In this document: one piece after another, positions 9,956-19,038 of the stretch
How the letters are laid out: each line of letters starts with the position of its first letter
Numbering within the stretch: the first letter of the stretch is position 1
Assembly: GCF_002019795.1 (NCBI RefSeq)
Contig: NZ_KV917381.1
Location: forward strand, 512,001 to 576,000
Origin: Bacillus alkalicellulosilyticus
GTDB lineage: Bacteria > Bacillota > Bacilli > Bacillales > Bacillaceae_F
Direction: 5' to 3'
Length of the DNA: 64,000 bases
The notes under the pieces: model-generated
Databases searched by the model: none
What the model was told of the DNA's origin: nothing
The model's input: only the letters and a program-made list of their open reading frames with translations
Position numbers and translations under genes: made by a program

Positions 9956-10444
9956 ATGGCGTTTCCAACGCATATTGTATCGGCCGGAGGAATTGTTGAA
10001 GATGGGAATGCAAATATTCTATTAGTAAAAGCACATGACGATGGATGGGTATATCCTGGAGGGATAACTGAAGTTGGGGAAAACCTTATTGATGGTGTGA
10101 TTCGTGAAATCAAAGAGGAAAGTGGAATAGACGCCACTGTTAGCCATTTGATTAGTGTTATTTCCAATACAGCCATTCATAAATGGTATGACGGTGTAAC
10201 GGATGTCCCCACAAAGGTAATGTTTGATTTCGTATGCAAAGCTGTGGGTGGAGAGTTATCTACTTCTGAAGAAACGAGCGAGTGTAGGTGGGTTCCAAAG
10301 GAAAATGTTCTGGATTTTATTACACTACCCGCAATCCGTATACGATATGAAGCTTATTTGAATTATTCCGGTTCTGTTAATTATATGGAGTACATGACTT
10401 CAACAACGACAGAATGTAGTGTAAAGCTTCAGAGAAGTTTATGA
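9956..10444 (+). CDS. Nudix hydrolase
   Basis: A 162-residue protein with a complete Nudix box, GGITEVGENLIDGVIREI continuing into KEESGI (G-x5-E-x7-RE-x-x-EE-x-G), near residues 38-60. It hydrolyses a nucleoside diphosphate linked to another group; the substrate cannot be read from sequence. The N-terminal strand VSAGGIVEDGNANILLVKAH and the later strand SECRWVPKENVLDF are typical. The ribosome site is TTGGAGGG. It is a single-gene unit with its own terminator. Confidence 0.92.
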   Translation: MAFPTHIVSAGGIVEDGNANILLVKAHDDGWVYPGGITEVGENLIDGVIREIKEESGIDATVSHLISVISNTAIHKWYDGVTDVPTKVMFDFVCKAVGGELSTSEETSECRWVPKENVLDFITLPAIRIRYEAYLNYSGSVNYMEYMTSTTTECSVKLQRSL

Positions 10445-10508
10445 AGCTACACAAACGGAATACAACTTTGATTTAATACTAAGCTAAAGGGTTATGATAA
10501 CCTATTCA

Positions 10509-10534
10509 ACCGTCCTTTCGTTGGACGGTTTTTC
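10509..10534 (+). terminator. Terminator of the Nudix gene
   Basis: A 7-bp GC-rich stem (ACCGTCC / GGACGGT) with a 7-nt loop followed by TTTTCATTT. Confidence 0.8.
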
Positions 10535-10603
10535 ATTTAGGGAATTTTTAGATGGTCTAACTTTTAAGCTATAACGTTAGATATAAGAGAAAGCTATTAC
10601 AAA

Positions 10604-10638
10604 TAAAGATCCAATCACTTAAAACGATTGGATCTTTA
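10604..10638 (-). terminator. Terminator of the GH120 gene
   Basis: A perfect 13-bp stem (TAAAGATCCAATC / GATTGGATCTTTA) lies 9 bp past the GH120 stop codon. The following - strand sequence is only moderately T-rich. Confidence 0.65.
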
Positions 10639-10646
10639 ATATTACT

Positions 10647-12671
10647 TTAAAATTCAAAATCACTTCTACCATTTTCGGTTAATTCAAACGGACCGGGTGT
10701 GACATCTGCATCAGGTCTCTTTTTTTCGAAAAAGTCGGAGTCAAAACGATATGGAGTGCTGTCCGGTTGCTCATACTTCATATCGGCGTGATAAGTCTTG
10801 CCAAGCAGGTCGGTGCTAACCAACAGTGGAGAGGACCCACGAAGCAGTGTTGGCTCACTGATTTGAATTTGCACATTGCCTTGCGCAGGATGAATCTCCA
10901 CTTTAATGCCGTTCTGCTCAAAGACTTTCGCATTGGGTTCATGATTCCCTGGAACCGCATTGTTAAGGTATACATTTCCGCCCATAGCCACAGGAAGGAC
11001 GGCATTTCCTATAAAGAAATCCTTTGCGGCATCTCCAAGCTCAGCAAGCTCATCTTTCGTGTATTCCCACCATTTCTTATCTTTTGCATCAGGATGCTGG
11101 TCGTAGCCTCCTAGTCCGACAGGGTGCAGATAGCAAATCGAATTGTCTGGAACACCGTCCATGACAGTTTTTCCGTCATCGCCAACTTCATCCCTTGGTT
11201 TAAGCGGAAGATGCTCAAAAAAGGTAATTGGGACCGGTTCTTGATTCGTATCGTTATCCCCCAAGAAGATATTGTTATAGTACCTGTCATCGCCTCCAGT
11301 AATATTGGAGTAGCCTGCCATCGCTGTTTCGTGAGGGAAGTGATACGGCGTAGTACGAGTAATCTCGGACTGAACCACAAATTGACCTGCAAATAAATTA
11401 TGGGCAAATGCTCCACCCTGTGCCATATTTCTGAAATTCATCGGAGAGAGGAACAGATTATGGTCAACCATATACGGACCATGACAAACCTCAACGAAGA
11501 AGTCCTCAGAAAGATTGTCAAAGAATACATTACGGCTGATGCGGGTGCCCTGTGCCTGCCAGTCAAGCCACACTCCTCGGTAACAGCTATAGATTTTATT
11601 TTCATTAATTTGAGTATCCAGTGCAGCATGAAGCTTGATTCCTGCTACTTCGGCACCATGTCTTAGACGCTTGTGATGAATATTAAAAATTTGATTTTGG
11701 TAAATGTGGCTGAAGGCTGCACCCATATGTCCGACAATGCCTGCCTGTTCACAATCGTGAATTACATTCCCTCGAACGATGTGACTGCCGATGCTATCCT
11801 TATGCCATCCAGAGCGCAATGCTCGCAAGATAACTTCTTGCTCACGTTGTGTGCCACCTTTCATGTGCTTGTCCGAGTCCTTAGCGTGACCTGTGCCGAT
11901 TTCAGTCCCTAGGCAGATACCAACGCTTTTGGATTCACTGATGATATTGTTTTCAATAATCCAGCCCTTGCTCCAATGAGGTCCGATTAACCCTTCTTGG
12001 TAGTCAGTTGGCGGTGCCCATTGAGGTGATGCTTGGCGAAGTGTGAATCCGCTTATGGTTATATAGTTACGTCCTGGTTTCTCAGGCCAGAAGCAATAAG
12101 GACGGACATTAATTTCTACATTTTCTTCACGAGGATCTTTTCCACCAAAATTGGCCCAAACTTTTGTTGTTGAAGGACCAACTTCAGCATACCATGCTAA
12201 GAGAGAATCCTTGGGATATTTGGCTTCGGACCACACTTCAGGCTTCCGTACCTTTTCAACACTATCACATTCATACAAGGATTTGTGATCCAAATAGACA
12301 TCACCAAGATGAACTGTTAAAGGTCCGTCAAATAGCCAGTCACCACTTAATTCTACTTCAAAGGGATTACGAACAGAAAATATAGAATTAGGTATTTCTG
12401 TGCTCCAAACATTGTCTCCTTCAGCCATCCAGTAGGAAATGCGTTCAGCCCCTGTAATGACGACTTCCCCGTCTCCTGCAGATTTATATATGATTCGATG
12501 TTCTTGTGTTCCTCCGTTAGCTGGATTAACCCATTCCCTATAAACACCTGCATGAACCGTAACCGTATCTCCAGCCATGGCAAGAGCCGCAGCGCGCGAT
12601 ATAGTACGAAAAGGTTGTTCAGATGTTCCTTTTGCCTGATCATTCCCTTGCATTGACACATGATAATCCAT
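10647..12671 (-). CDS. GH120 beta-xylosidase (right-handed beta-helix)
   Basis: A 674-residue parallel beta-helix protein that matches the GH120 family as I remember it from Thermoanaerobacterium XylC. Shared landmarks include YHVSMQGNDQAKGT at the start, AGDTVTVHAGVYREWV, WAPPT..GLIGPHWSKGWIIE, and the catalytic region. The expected nucleophile is D370 (VWLDWQAQGTR) and the acid/base is E394 (FFVEVCHGPY), 24 residues apart as in XylC. There is no signal peptide, so it should release xylose from imported xylo-oligosaccharides. The start follows AAGGAGAG. The 18-bp palindrome upstream is a likely operator. It is divergent from a DUF3231 gene. Confidence 0.85.
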   Translation of the reverse strand: MDYHVSMQGNDQAKGTSEQPFRTISRAAALAMAGDTVTVHAGVYREWVNPANGGTQEHRIIYKSAGDGEVVITGAERISYWMAEGDNVWSTEIPNSIFSVRNPFEVELSGDWLFDGPLTVHLGDVYLDHKSLYECDSVEKVRKPEVWSEAKYPKDSLLAWYAEVGPSTTKVWANFGGKDPREENVEINVRPYCFWPEKPGRNYITISGFTLRQASPQWAPPTDYQEGLIGPHWSKGWIIENNIISESKSVGICLGTEIGTGHAKDSDKHMKGGTQREQEVILRALRSGWHKDSIGSHIVRGNVIHDCEQAGIVGHMGAAFSHIYQNQIFNIHHKRLRHGAEVAGIKLHAALDTQINENKIYSCYRGVWLDWQAQGTRISRNVFFDNLSEDFFVEVCHGPYMVDHNLFLSPMNFRNMAQGGAFAHNLFAGQFVVQSEITRTTPYHFPHETAMAGYSNITGGDDRYYNNIFLGDNDTNQEPVPITFFEHLPLKPRDEVGDDGKTVMDGVPDNSICYLHPVGLGGYDQHPDAKDKKWWEYTKDELAELGDAAKDFFIGNAVLPVAMGGNVYLNNAVPGNHEPNAKVFEQNGIKVEIHPAQGNVQIQISEPTLLRGSSPLLVSTDLLGKTYHADMKYEQPDSTPYRFDSDFFEKKRPDADVTPGPFELTENGRSDFEF

Positions 12672-12983
12672 AAAATCTCTCCTTCTCCCACCTTATAAAA
12701 GCTGTAAGAATTCTTACAGTCTGAAGATAGGCTATGTATAAATTTTAATGTTGAAGTAATCTGTATACAGTTGGTTCATATGGCGTCTAGCCAGTACAGA
12801 CTCTTATAAATAGTATATAAAAGATAAGTGTTTAATAGCAATTTTGGTTAAACAATGCCTGTGAATACTTGAATGAGGGAATAGAATTGGCTGTATTAGT
12901 TAAATATAATCTTATTTAAAATATCCATTAGATTACAAATAAGTAAATGGATGCATCTACAGAATTGTCAGGGGTGAAGGAAA
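12672..12983. other. Divergent intergenic region
   Basis: About 310 bp between GH120 (-) and the DUF3231 gene (+), AT-rich, holding the 18-bp palindrome near the GH120 start. I see no gene in it. Confidence 0.5.
12702..12719. promoter_or_regulatory. Candidate operator of the GH120 gene
   Basis: A perfect 18-bp palindrome, CTGTAAGAATTCTTACAG, lies about 30 bp upstream of the GH120 start codon, where a repressor could block the promoter. The regulator is unknown. Confidence 0.55.
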
Positions 12984-13985
12984 ATGACAGCTAAGAATAT
13001 TCGACTATCGAGTACGGAAATATCAGGGTTGTGGACGACTTATATGCAGGAAAGTATGGCTATTTGCTTCATGAAACACTTAAGGCAGCATTTAAAAGAT
13101 GAGGAAATAGTTCCTATTTTACATAAATCACTAGACACCTCTATTTTATGTATTCAACAAATTAAAGAGATTTTTGAAAAGGAGAATTTTCCGATTCCAC
13201 ATGGATTTACTGATAGCGATGTCGATTTGTTAGCCCCTCCTCTGTTTCACGACCTATTTTCATTGAGTTTTGTATATACGATGAGTCGGTTAGCCATGAT
13301 CAATTTCGCTTTTATAACATCGAGTGTTGCGAGAATGGATGTTCGTGAGTTTTTTACGAATTGTTTAAACGAGCGGACCAATATATTCAATGACTCTGCG
13401 ACACTAATGTTAGAAAAAGGGATTTATGACCGTCCCCCAATGATTAATTATCCAACGGGTGTTGAATACATCCAACATTCTTCTTTTTTTACTGGATATA
13501 TTAATAAAAAAAGACCATTAAATGCAACTGAACTCAATGAAATTTTCTATAATACCGTTAGAAATAATTTTGGTTCAATGCTTTGTTTAGGATTGCTTCA
13601 AGTTGTAAAAGACAAGGAAGTAAAAAAATATATCATGAAAGGGAAAGAAATATGTGACAAACAGAATAAAATCTTTAATCAAATTCTGTTAGAGGAGGAG
13701 CTTCTTGGTTCTTCTCCATCTGCAATGGATGTAACCGACTCGACGACTTCCCCTTTCTCAGATAAATTGATGATAATGCTCTTTCATTCATTAAATCAAA
13801 TGGACATCACCCTACTTGGACATTCGCTATCACTATCTATGCGAAGTGACCTCACGGCGCATTTCAGTAAACTAATTCTAGAGGTCTTAAAATATGGACA
13901 TGAAGGGTTGGAAATAGTAGTAAGTAAACAATGGATGGAACAACCACCACAAACAACAAATAGAATGGATCTAATAAAAGGGTAA
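12984..13985 (+). CDS. DUF3231 family protein
   Basis: A 333-residue protein with two tandem, related halves of all-helical DUF3231 type. Each half begins with a TEISGLW/NEIFYNTV-like helix and contains a FHDLFSLSF or DKLMIMLFHSLNQ segment. The family is widespread in spore-forming Bacillaceae and looks like a ferritin-like helical bundle; its function is unknown. No signal peptide or obvious membrane segment. The ATG follows GGGGTGAAGG. It is convergent with tatC across a strong hairpin. Confidence 0.82.
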   Translation: MTAKNIRLSSTEISGLWTTYMQESMAICFMKHLRQHLKDEEIVPILHKSLDTSILCIQQIKEIFEKENFPIPHGFTDSDVDLLAPPLFHDLFSLSFVYTMSRLAMINFAFITSSVARMDVREFFTNCLNERTNIFNDSATLMLEKGIYDRPPMINYPTGVEYIQHSSFFTGYINKKRPLNATELNEIFYNTVRNNFGSMLCLGLLQVVKDKEVKKYIMKGKEICDKQNKIFNQILLEEELLGSSPSAMDVTDSTTSPFSDKLMIMLFHSLNQMDITLLGHSLSLSMRSDLTAHFSKLILEVLKYGHEGLEIVVSKQWMEQPPQTTNRMDLIKG

Positions 13986-13990
13986 TAAAA

Positions 13991-14034
13991 AAGGGTGGGG
14001 TAAAAGGTTGTACTGAACCTTTTACCCCACCCTT
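13991..14034. terminator. Strong bidirectional terminator (DUF3231 / tatC)
   Basis: A perfect 19-bp stem with the 6-nt loop GTACTG and a T-run. Its core (AAAAGGTT-GTACTG-AACCTTTT) recurs with the same loop at 19881-19902. Confidence 0.92.
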
Positions 14035-14036
14035 TT

Positions 14037-14774
14037 TTAACTTGAAGCTGAAGACGCTTCTGCCGTGACACTAATTCTTTTTCGGTAAACAAACTTACTT
14101 AACGTAACACTAATTTCATATAAAACTAATAAAGGAATAATCACTAGAACGTCTGATATGAAATCAGGAGGGGTGATTAAAACAGAAACGACAATGAGCA
14201 AGAAATAAGCAAGTTTTCTTCCTTTTACAAGCTTTTGTGGGTTAAGAATTCCTAGTTTAGTAAGAAACATGACTACAGCAGGCATTTCAAATAAAAAGCC
14301 AAATGGCAGCGTCAAGTGAAGCATGAATTGAAAGTATCGTTCTGCCGTAAAAAAAGTTTGAAATTGATCACCAGCAATATTCATTAAGAAGGATAGGACG
14401 AGAGGGAAAAGAACAAAATACCCAAACGAAATCCCACCAATAAACAGGAAGAAAAGACCTGGAATAAACAATACAGTTGCTCGTTGTTCTTCCTTTTTTA
14501 AAGCGGGTTTTACAAACTTCCAGATTTGAAAGGCAGCTACTGGAATAGTAACGGCAAGAGCAACGACAGCCGCTAACATCATATAAATCCATAAAATATC
14601 ACCCGGGCCTAATAAAGCTAGCTTTCCATCTAAATCTTTTACTAGATATTGATAAATATCTTTTACAAAAATAAATGAACAGATCAGTGCCAAAAGGAAA
14701 ACGACTGACGTTACAATGATTCGACTTCGTAACTCTGTTAAATGGTCAATGAGGTGCAATTCTTCTTTCTCCAT
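14037..14774 (-). CDS. tatC: Sec-independent translocase TatC (TatCd-like)
   Basis: TatC is the six-helix receptor of the twin-arginine translocase, which exports folded proteins. The sequence follows B. subtilis TatCd closely: MEKEELHLIDHLTELRSRII, the DLDGKLALLGP loop, LPFGFLFEMP, and the ITPPDFISD..PLLVLYEISV end. Six hydrophobic segments are visible. I place the start at an ATG (14774) preceded by GAAGGA at good spacing; an ATG six codons upstream has no clear site. It is divergent from phoX-tatA. In B. subtilis TatAd-TatCd is devoted to phosphatase export under phosphate control. Confidence 0.95.
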   Translation of the reverse strand: MEKEELHLIDHLTELRSRIIVTSVVFLLALICSFIFVKDIYQYLVKDLDGKLALLGPGDILWIYMMLAAVVALAVTIPVAAFQIWKFVKPALKKEEQRATVLFIPGLFFLFIGGISFGYFVLFPLVLSFLMNIAGDQFQTFFTAERYFQFMLHLTLPFGFLFEMPAVVMFLTKLGILNPQKLVKGRKLAYFLLIVVSVLITPPDFISDVLVIIPLLVLYEISVTLSKFVYRKRISVTAEASSASS

Positions 14775-15233
14775 ATCAAATCCTTCTTTCATTTACATAT
14801 TGGTCCATTTTTTGAACGACAGCTTTGGATCTATAATTATTTCTTAAAACTACCAATACCTATAAAAACTAACAGACAATCATTAATGATTTATGGATAG
14901 ATTGTTATGAAAATGTAAATATTACTAGATTTAAGTTTAATCTGTAAACAAAGATCTTGTACGATTCGTACTAACAATAGAAGGGTTATAGGTAAAAGAA
15001 ATTAAGGAGAAGCGGGTAATTTGAAGGTAGGAACAGCTACTTTTGTTAAACTTTTTTTCGCTTTTATTAATTCAAGAACTTTCGGTTAGCTGATTTACAA
15101 TTCGTCCTAATTTTTTACATTATTAAAAGAATGTTCATGCATAATTAAAAAATGCTTCGAGTGAACTTAATAATCCACTATTACTATTTGGTATGTACAA
15201 GTAATCATAGTAAAAAGGAGAGAGAATGAAATA
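14775..15233. other. tatC / phoX divergent regulatory region
   Basis: About 460 bp of AT-rich sequence. TTTACA-like hexamers occur near 15094 and 15114 on the + strand, and on the - strand around 14912-14946 (the complement of TGTAAA). These resemble PhoP half-sites (TTHACA), but the spacing is not the regular 11 bp, so a Pho box is only suggested. No ORF was seen. Confidence 0.4.
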
Positions 15234-16976
15234 GTGGAAACTTCAAACATGAACATGAATCGTCGTAAATTTTTAGGATATTTAGGAACAGGGACAGCTG
15301 CCTTGGCTGCTGCATCTGCGGGGTTAGGTACGTTAGCGCCTGTCGCAAGTGCTGCTCATACCGCAGATCACCTAAGAGAGTTTGATAATCTTAAAGCGAG
15401 TCCTCAAGCAAAGCCACACGCTTTCTTTAAACCAATCATGCCAACGATGGAGGATGATTTAGTTCTTGCAGATGGCTTCTCTTATGATGTGTTAGCAGCA
15501 TATGGGGATGTTATTAATGAAAAAGGGGATACGTTTGGATTTAACTGTGATTTTACGATCTTTTTCCCGATTGACGGCTCAAATGAAAGAGGTTTACTTT
15601 GGGTGAACTTGGAATACATCAATGACAATTATATGAAAGAACAATATATGCCATCTTTTATGAAAAATACGAATCTCGATACAAAGCAACGTTACCATCA
15701 AGGTGGAGCCATTATCGAAGTTTACAAGGATAAAAAAGGAACGTGGAAGATGGATACGTCTTCTAAATATGCAAGACGAATTACTGGATTTACGCCATTT
15801 GAACTCACTGGACCTGCGGCAGGTAGTTCTTCGGTTGGCGGTGCATCAACAGCAATCGGTACGTGGGCCAACTGTTCTGGTGGGATGACGTTATGGAATA
15901 CATTATTGTCTTGTGAAGAAAACTTTGAAACCCAAGCAAGAAAGTCAAACCTACCATCTGAACATTATGGCTGGGTTATCGAAGTGGATCCGTTTGATGA
16001 AGAAGATAAAAACTTCAAGCCGCGCAAACATACTTCGCTTGGACGCTTTAATCATGAGAATACATGTATGGCAATTACAAAGAGTGGACGTATTGCCGTA
16101 TACATGGGTGACGATAAACAAAACGCTTGTGTTTATAAATACATTAGTGATGGCAAATTTGATCCTGCAAAAGGGAAAGCGAATTCTAAACTACTAGAAG
16201 ACGGCACCTTATATGTAGCTAATCTTGGACAAGGTACATGGGTGAAATTAGATGCAAAAGAAGTAGCAAGTAGAGTACATGCTTCTAATTTCTCTGTGCC
16301 AAGTGTGTTGCGAATGAGAAACGTAACGGTTCAGGACTTAAGAGACATGTTTCCTACTAACTCTACACAAGCTCATGTAATGGTAAACACACATGAAGCG
16401 GCGATTATCCTTGGAGGTACACCAACTGACCGTCCAGAAGACTTAGAGATTAATCCTTTTGACAATTCAATTTTTATTGCTCATACGAACAACTCAACAC
16501 ACGGAAACATCCATGGACATATTACTCGCATTTTTGAAAAAGAAGATGATTTTGAATCTATGGAGTTTATGTTTGAAATCTTCGCTGCAGGTGGACGTCA
16601 AAGCGGGTTCTCTGCTCCTGATAATTTAACATTTGATAGTAACGCAAACCTGTGGGTTGTAACAGATATGTCTGAAAGCAACATTGGAAAAGGCGTTTAC
16701 TCATGGCATGGAAATAACGGGTTGTTTGTTCTACCAACTACTGGTCAAAATCAAGGAGAAGCATTCCAATTCGCGTCCGGTCCTATAGGTTCAGAATTAA
16801 CGGGCCCTTGGTTTACTGCTGATGAAAAAACGTTATTTTTAGCTGTTCAACATCCATCCGCAAATTGGCCGCGTCGTAAAGGTGATGTGGATCCGCTTCC
16901 GTCAGTAGTTGCTATTACAGGATTTAAAGGAAATAACCTTGATAAAGGCAATAAGGGTAAAGGTAAAAATAAATAA
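15234..16976 (+). CDS. phoX: Tat-exported PhoX-family phosphatase (DUF839)
   Basis: A 580-residue PhoX-type Fe/Ca alkaline phosphatase. The signal peptide has the twin-arginine motif NRRKFLGYLG (R10, R11), an Ala-rich core and a cleavage site near ASA-AH. The FNCDFTIFFP and LLWVNLEY blocks, WANCSGGMT (C214, the expected iron ligand) and SCEEN (E228, E229) are the family hallmarks. The last 20 residues are Lys/Gly/Asn-rich and may bind the wall. The start is a GTG; AAGGAG is 13 nt upstream, with a two-codon ATG-AAA-TAG between them. tatA follows after 17 bp. Confidence 0.88.
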   Translation: METSNMNMNRRKFLGYLGTGTAALAAASAGLGTLAPVASAAHTADHLREFDNLKASPQAKPHAFFKPIMPTMEDDLVLADGFSYDVLAAYGDVINEKGDTFGFNCDFTIFFPIDGSNERGLLWVNLEYINDNYMKEQYMPSFMKNTNLDTKQRYHQGGAIIEVYKDKKGTWKMDTSSKYARRITGFTPFELTGPAAGSSSVGGASTAIGTWANCSGGMTLWNTLLSCEENFETQARKSNLPSEHYGWVIEVDPFDEEDKNFKPRKHTSLGRFNHENTCMAITKSGRIAVYMGDDKQNACVYKYISDGKFDPAKGKANSKLLEDGTLYVANLGQGTWVKLDAKEVASRVHASNFSVPSVLRMRNVTVQDLRDMFPTNSTQAHVMVNTHEAAIILGGTPTDRPEDLEINPFDNSIFIAHTNNSTHGNIHGHITRIFEKEDDFESMEFMFEIFAAGGRQSGFSAPDNLTFDSNANLWVVTDMSESNIGKGVYSWHGNNGLFVLPTTGQNQGEAFQFASGPIGSELTGPWFTADEKTLFLAVQHPSANWPRRKGDVDPLPSVVAITGFKGNNLDKGNKGKGKNK

Positions 16977-16993
16977 GTAGGAAGTGACCATCA

Positions 16994-17218
16994 ATGCTAT
17001 CTAATATTGGAATCCCCGGTTTAATTTTAGTGCTTATCATAGCTCTAATCATCTTTGGCCCATCGAAGCTCCCAGAAATCGGCCGAGCCTTTGGCCGTAC
17101 CTTAACTGAGTTCAAAAGCGCAACGAGAGAGCTTGTTTCGGGTGGAGATGAAGACAAAGAAGAAAAGAAATCTAATTTAACGGCTGTAGAAAAACAATCA
17201 GATAACAAAGCGGTATAA
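16994..17218 (+). CDS. tatA: Twin-arginine translocase subunit TatA (TatAd-like)
   Basis: A 74-residue TatA: one membrane helix ([20 protein letters not shown]), the conserved [17 protein letters not shown] hinge plus amphipathic helix, and a charged tail. It matches B. subtilis TatAd nearly residue for residue in the first 50 positions. TatA oligomers form the pore that works with TatC. The ribosome site is TAGGAAGTGA. It lies 17 bp after phoX, so substrate and pore are co-transcribed, while tatC is divergent. Confidence 0.96.
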   Translation: MLSNIGIPGLILVLIIALIIFGPSKLPEIGRAFGRTLTEFKSATRELVSGGDEDKEEKKSNLTAVEKQSDNKAV

Positions 17219-17229
17219 GCAATCGTACA

Positions 17230-17268
17230 AAAGGTGTAGACAAGGAAACTGGTCTGCACCTTTTTTTC
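17230..17268 (+). terminator. Terminator of phoX-tatA
   Basis: A 12-bp stem (AAAGGTGTAGAC / GTCTGCACCTTT, one G-T pair) followed by a run of seven T. Confidence 0.9.
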
Positions 17269-17392
17269 TAATGTCACAACTAGTACTATCTAAAAGTATT
17301 TAACAATAAGTGTAAATGTTTAAGTAACCTTTTTCGTATGCTGTCGTCTTACTTTATAGAACAACAAAGATAAACTAGAGAGGACAATCAGG

Positions 17393-18898
17393 ATGAATCA
17401 ATTACTGAAAGTAGAGAATAAAGGGGTTTTGCAATTATTAAGGACTATGTGTGTAGTGGTATTGGTTTTAATCACTAGTTCGTGCCAGGCAATGACAAAT
17501 GTGCAAACGGAAGTCCCGAATCATCAGGACAGCAACAACGCCGAAAGTGGCGATACAACAGAAGTGATTAAACTTACAGCATTTCAAAAAGATATCGAAT
17601 ATCTAAGAGGAGAAGGCGTAAAACTCCCAGACTTAGAACCGGATAGCCACATAGACATAGATACCCTGGCTTCTGTACTCGTTGAAATTTATGAAGCTCT
17701 TGGTGGTGAGTTCGATATATCCATGCTCAATCCTAAAATGGAGGCAAGCGATTCAGTAAAGAAGTTAACAGTAATTGATGCATATGATCCACTATTTTTT
17801 TATGATTATGATGAAGCTGCTGATTTGGAATATACCCATACAGCATACTGGTTATTGCGTTTTCATGAGTCCCTTCAAAAAAGGCTCTATGGCAAGGGTA
17901 ATATGAATGCAACGGTAGAGGATTTACTAAGGCGCATGAATCTAAGTACAATTTTGTATACATGGTCACAGGATGCTACCAATCGAAAAGAGTATGAGGT
18001 ACAAGATTTGCTAGAAGAGGAGATAGCTTTAAATGAGCAATTAACTCGGTTCCTTGCAGCTGAGATGATGGTTACTGCGTATGAAGATATTAAGGGCGAA
18101 ATTCAAACGAACGATGAAGTTAAACCTGAAGATACCGATAATATCAACGCTTGGAAAGCTAATGGTTTTTTCTTCTGGACAGATAATTTTGAACCTGCTA
18201 AAACATTTACATTAGAGGAGATTGATGTTTCAGTAATTCGTATTTTCGACAGCCAACTGCGCATAAACATGGATTTACATGTGGAAAACGCCCCTTATGG
18301 TGCAGTCATCTCAGCTCTCTCGTATCTCATGGCTTCTTATAAGGATATTGAACAAAGTCGGATAGAAGAAATTATTGTATTGAACGAACGTCCTTATGAT
18401 TGGTATGTTTATCAATTCGAGACAGGAGAATACAGCGATGTCAATTGCATGCCCGCCTCTGTTGAGATGGCTATGCGATACCAAGGTCTTCCCAATATAC
18501 CGACTACTGAAAACTTACGCAAGGAAAACCCGTTAAACGGATTAGGGTGGCACTCTGTGATTGCCCAAGATGTTATGAACCAATATGGATTACAGTTTTC
18601 GGTTTCATCTGGACTGAATATTGATGATATGATTAATGAGCTCAATCAAGGCAACATCTTATTTGTAATGTTCCGAGAAATAGATTCTGATTTTGGGCAT
18701 GCAGCTATAGTAAAAGGATACTGGAAGGTAGGCGATAATATTCGATTCATTCTTTCCGATCCAGCCCTTAATCAGATAGGGTTATTTGGTTATCCGGAAG
18801 ATATAAAAGATGCAGAAACGTTAGTAGAAGATATAGATAGGCACTCAACAAGTTATGTGATCATACCAAGAGATAATAAGGTGCATGACAACCAATAA
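17393..18898 (+). CDS. Lipoprotein with C-terminal C39-like cysteine peptidase domain
   Basis: A 501-residue lipoprotein (lipobox LVLITSSC). The middle region is helical and not recognised. The last 160 residues look like a papain-fold Peptidase_C39-like domain: nucleophile in DVNCMPASVEMAMRYQG, histidine in DFGHAAIVKGYW, and the third polar residue in LSDPALN. An Asn precedes the Cys as in the NCGPAS motif, with Gly replaced by Met. It would act at the cell surface; the substrate is unknown. There is no bacteriocin ABC gene beside it. GAGAGG lies upstream of the ATG. Confidence 0.75.
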   Translation: MNQLLKVENKGVLQLLRTMCVVVLVLITSSCQAMTNVQTEVPNHQDSNNAESGDTTEVIKLTAFQKDIEYLRGEGVKLPDLEPDSHIDIDTLASVLVEIYEALGGEFDISMLNPKMEASDSVKKLTVIDAYDPLFFYDYDEAADLEYTHTAYWLLRFHESLQKRLYGKGNMNATVEDLLRRMNLSTILYTWSQDATNRKEYEVQDLLEEEIALNEQLTRFLAAEMMVTAYEDIKGEIQTNDEVKPEDTDNINAWKANGFFFWTDNFEPAKTFTLEEIDVSVIRIFDSQLRINMDLHVENAPYGAVISALSYLMASYKDIEQSRIEEIIVLNERPYDWYVYQFETGEYSDVNCMPASVEMAMRYQGLPNIPTTENLRKENPLNGLGWHSVIAQDVMNQYGLQFSVSSGLNIDDMINELNQGNILFVMFREIDSDFGHAAIVKGYWKVGDNIRFILSDPALNQIGLFGYPEDIKDAETLVEDIDRHSTSYVIIPRDNKVHDNQ

Positions 18899-18919
18899 AG
18901 CCATCATAACTTCCACACC

Positions 18920-18952
18920 CAATAGCCCTTCATCTTTTGCAAGGGCTTATTG
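18920..18952 (+). terminator. Terminator of the C39-like gene
   Basis: A stem CAATAGCCCTT / AAGGGCTTATTG with one bulge and a 10-nt loop, about 20 bp after the stop codon. The T-run is weak. Confidence 0.6.
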
Positions 18953-19038
18953 TTGTAGATGAATATAATAGATGAGAAGATATAGGATAAGAGTGTGGAT
19001 TTTGGAATAACAAGAATTCACAAAATGGAGTGAATGAT

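Noticed and set aside
10767-11912. Several open frames antisense to the GH120 gene
   Set aside because: The GH120 frame is continuous with catalytic motifs; the antisense frames have no domains.
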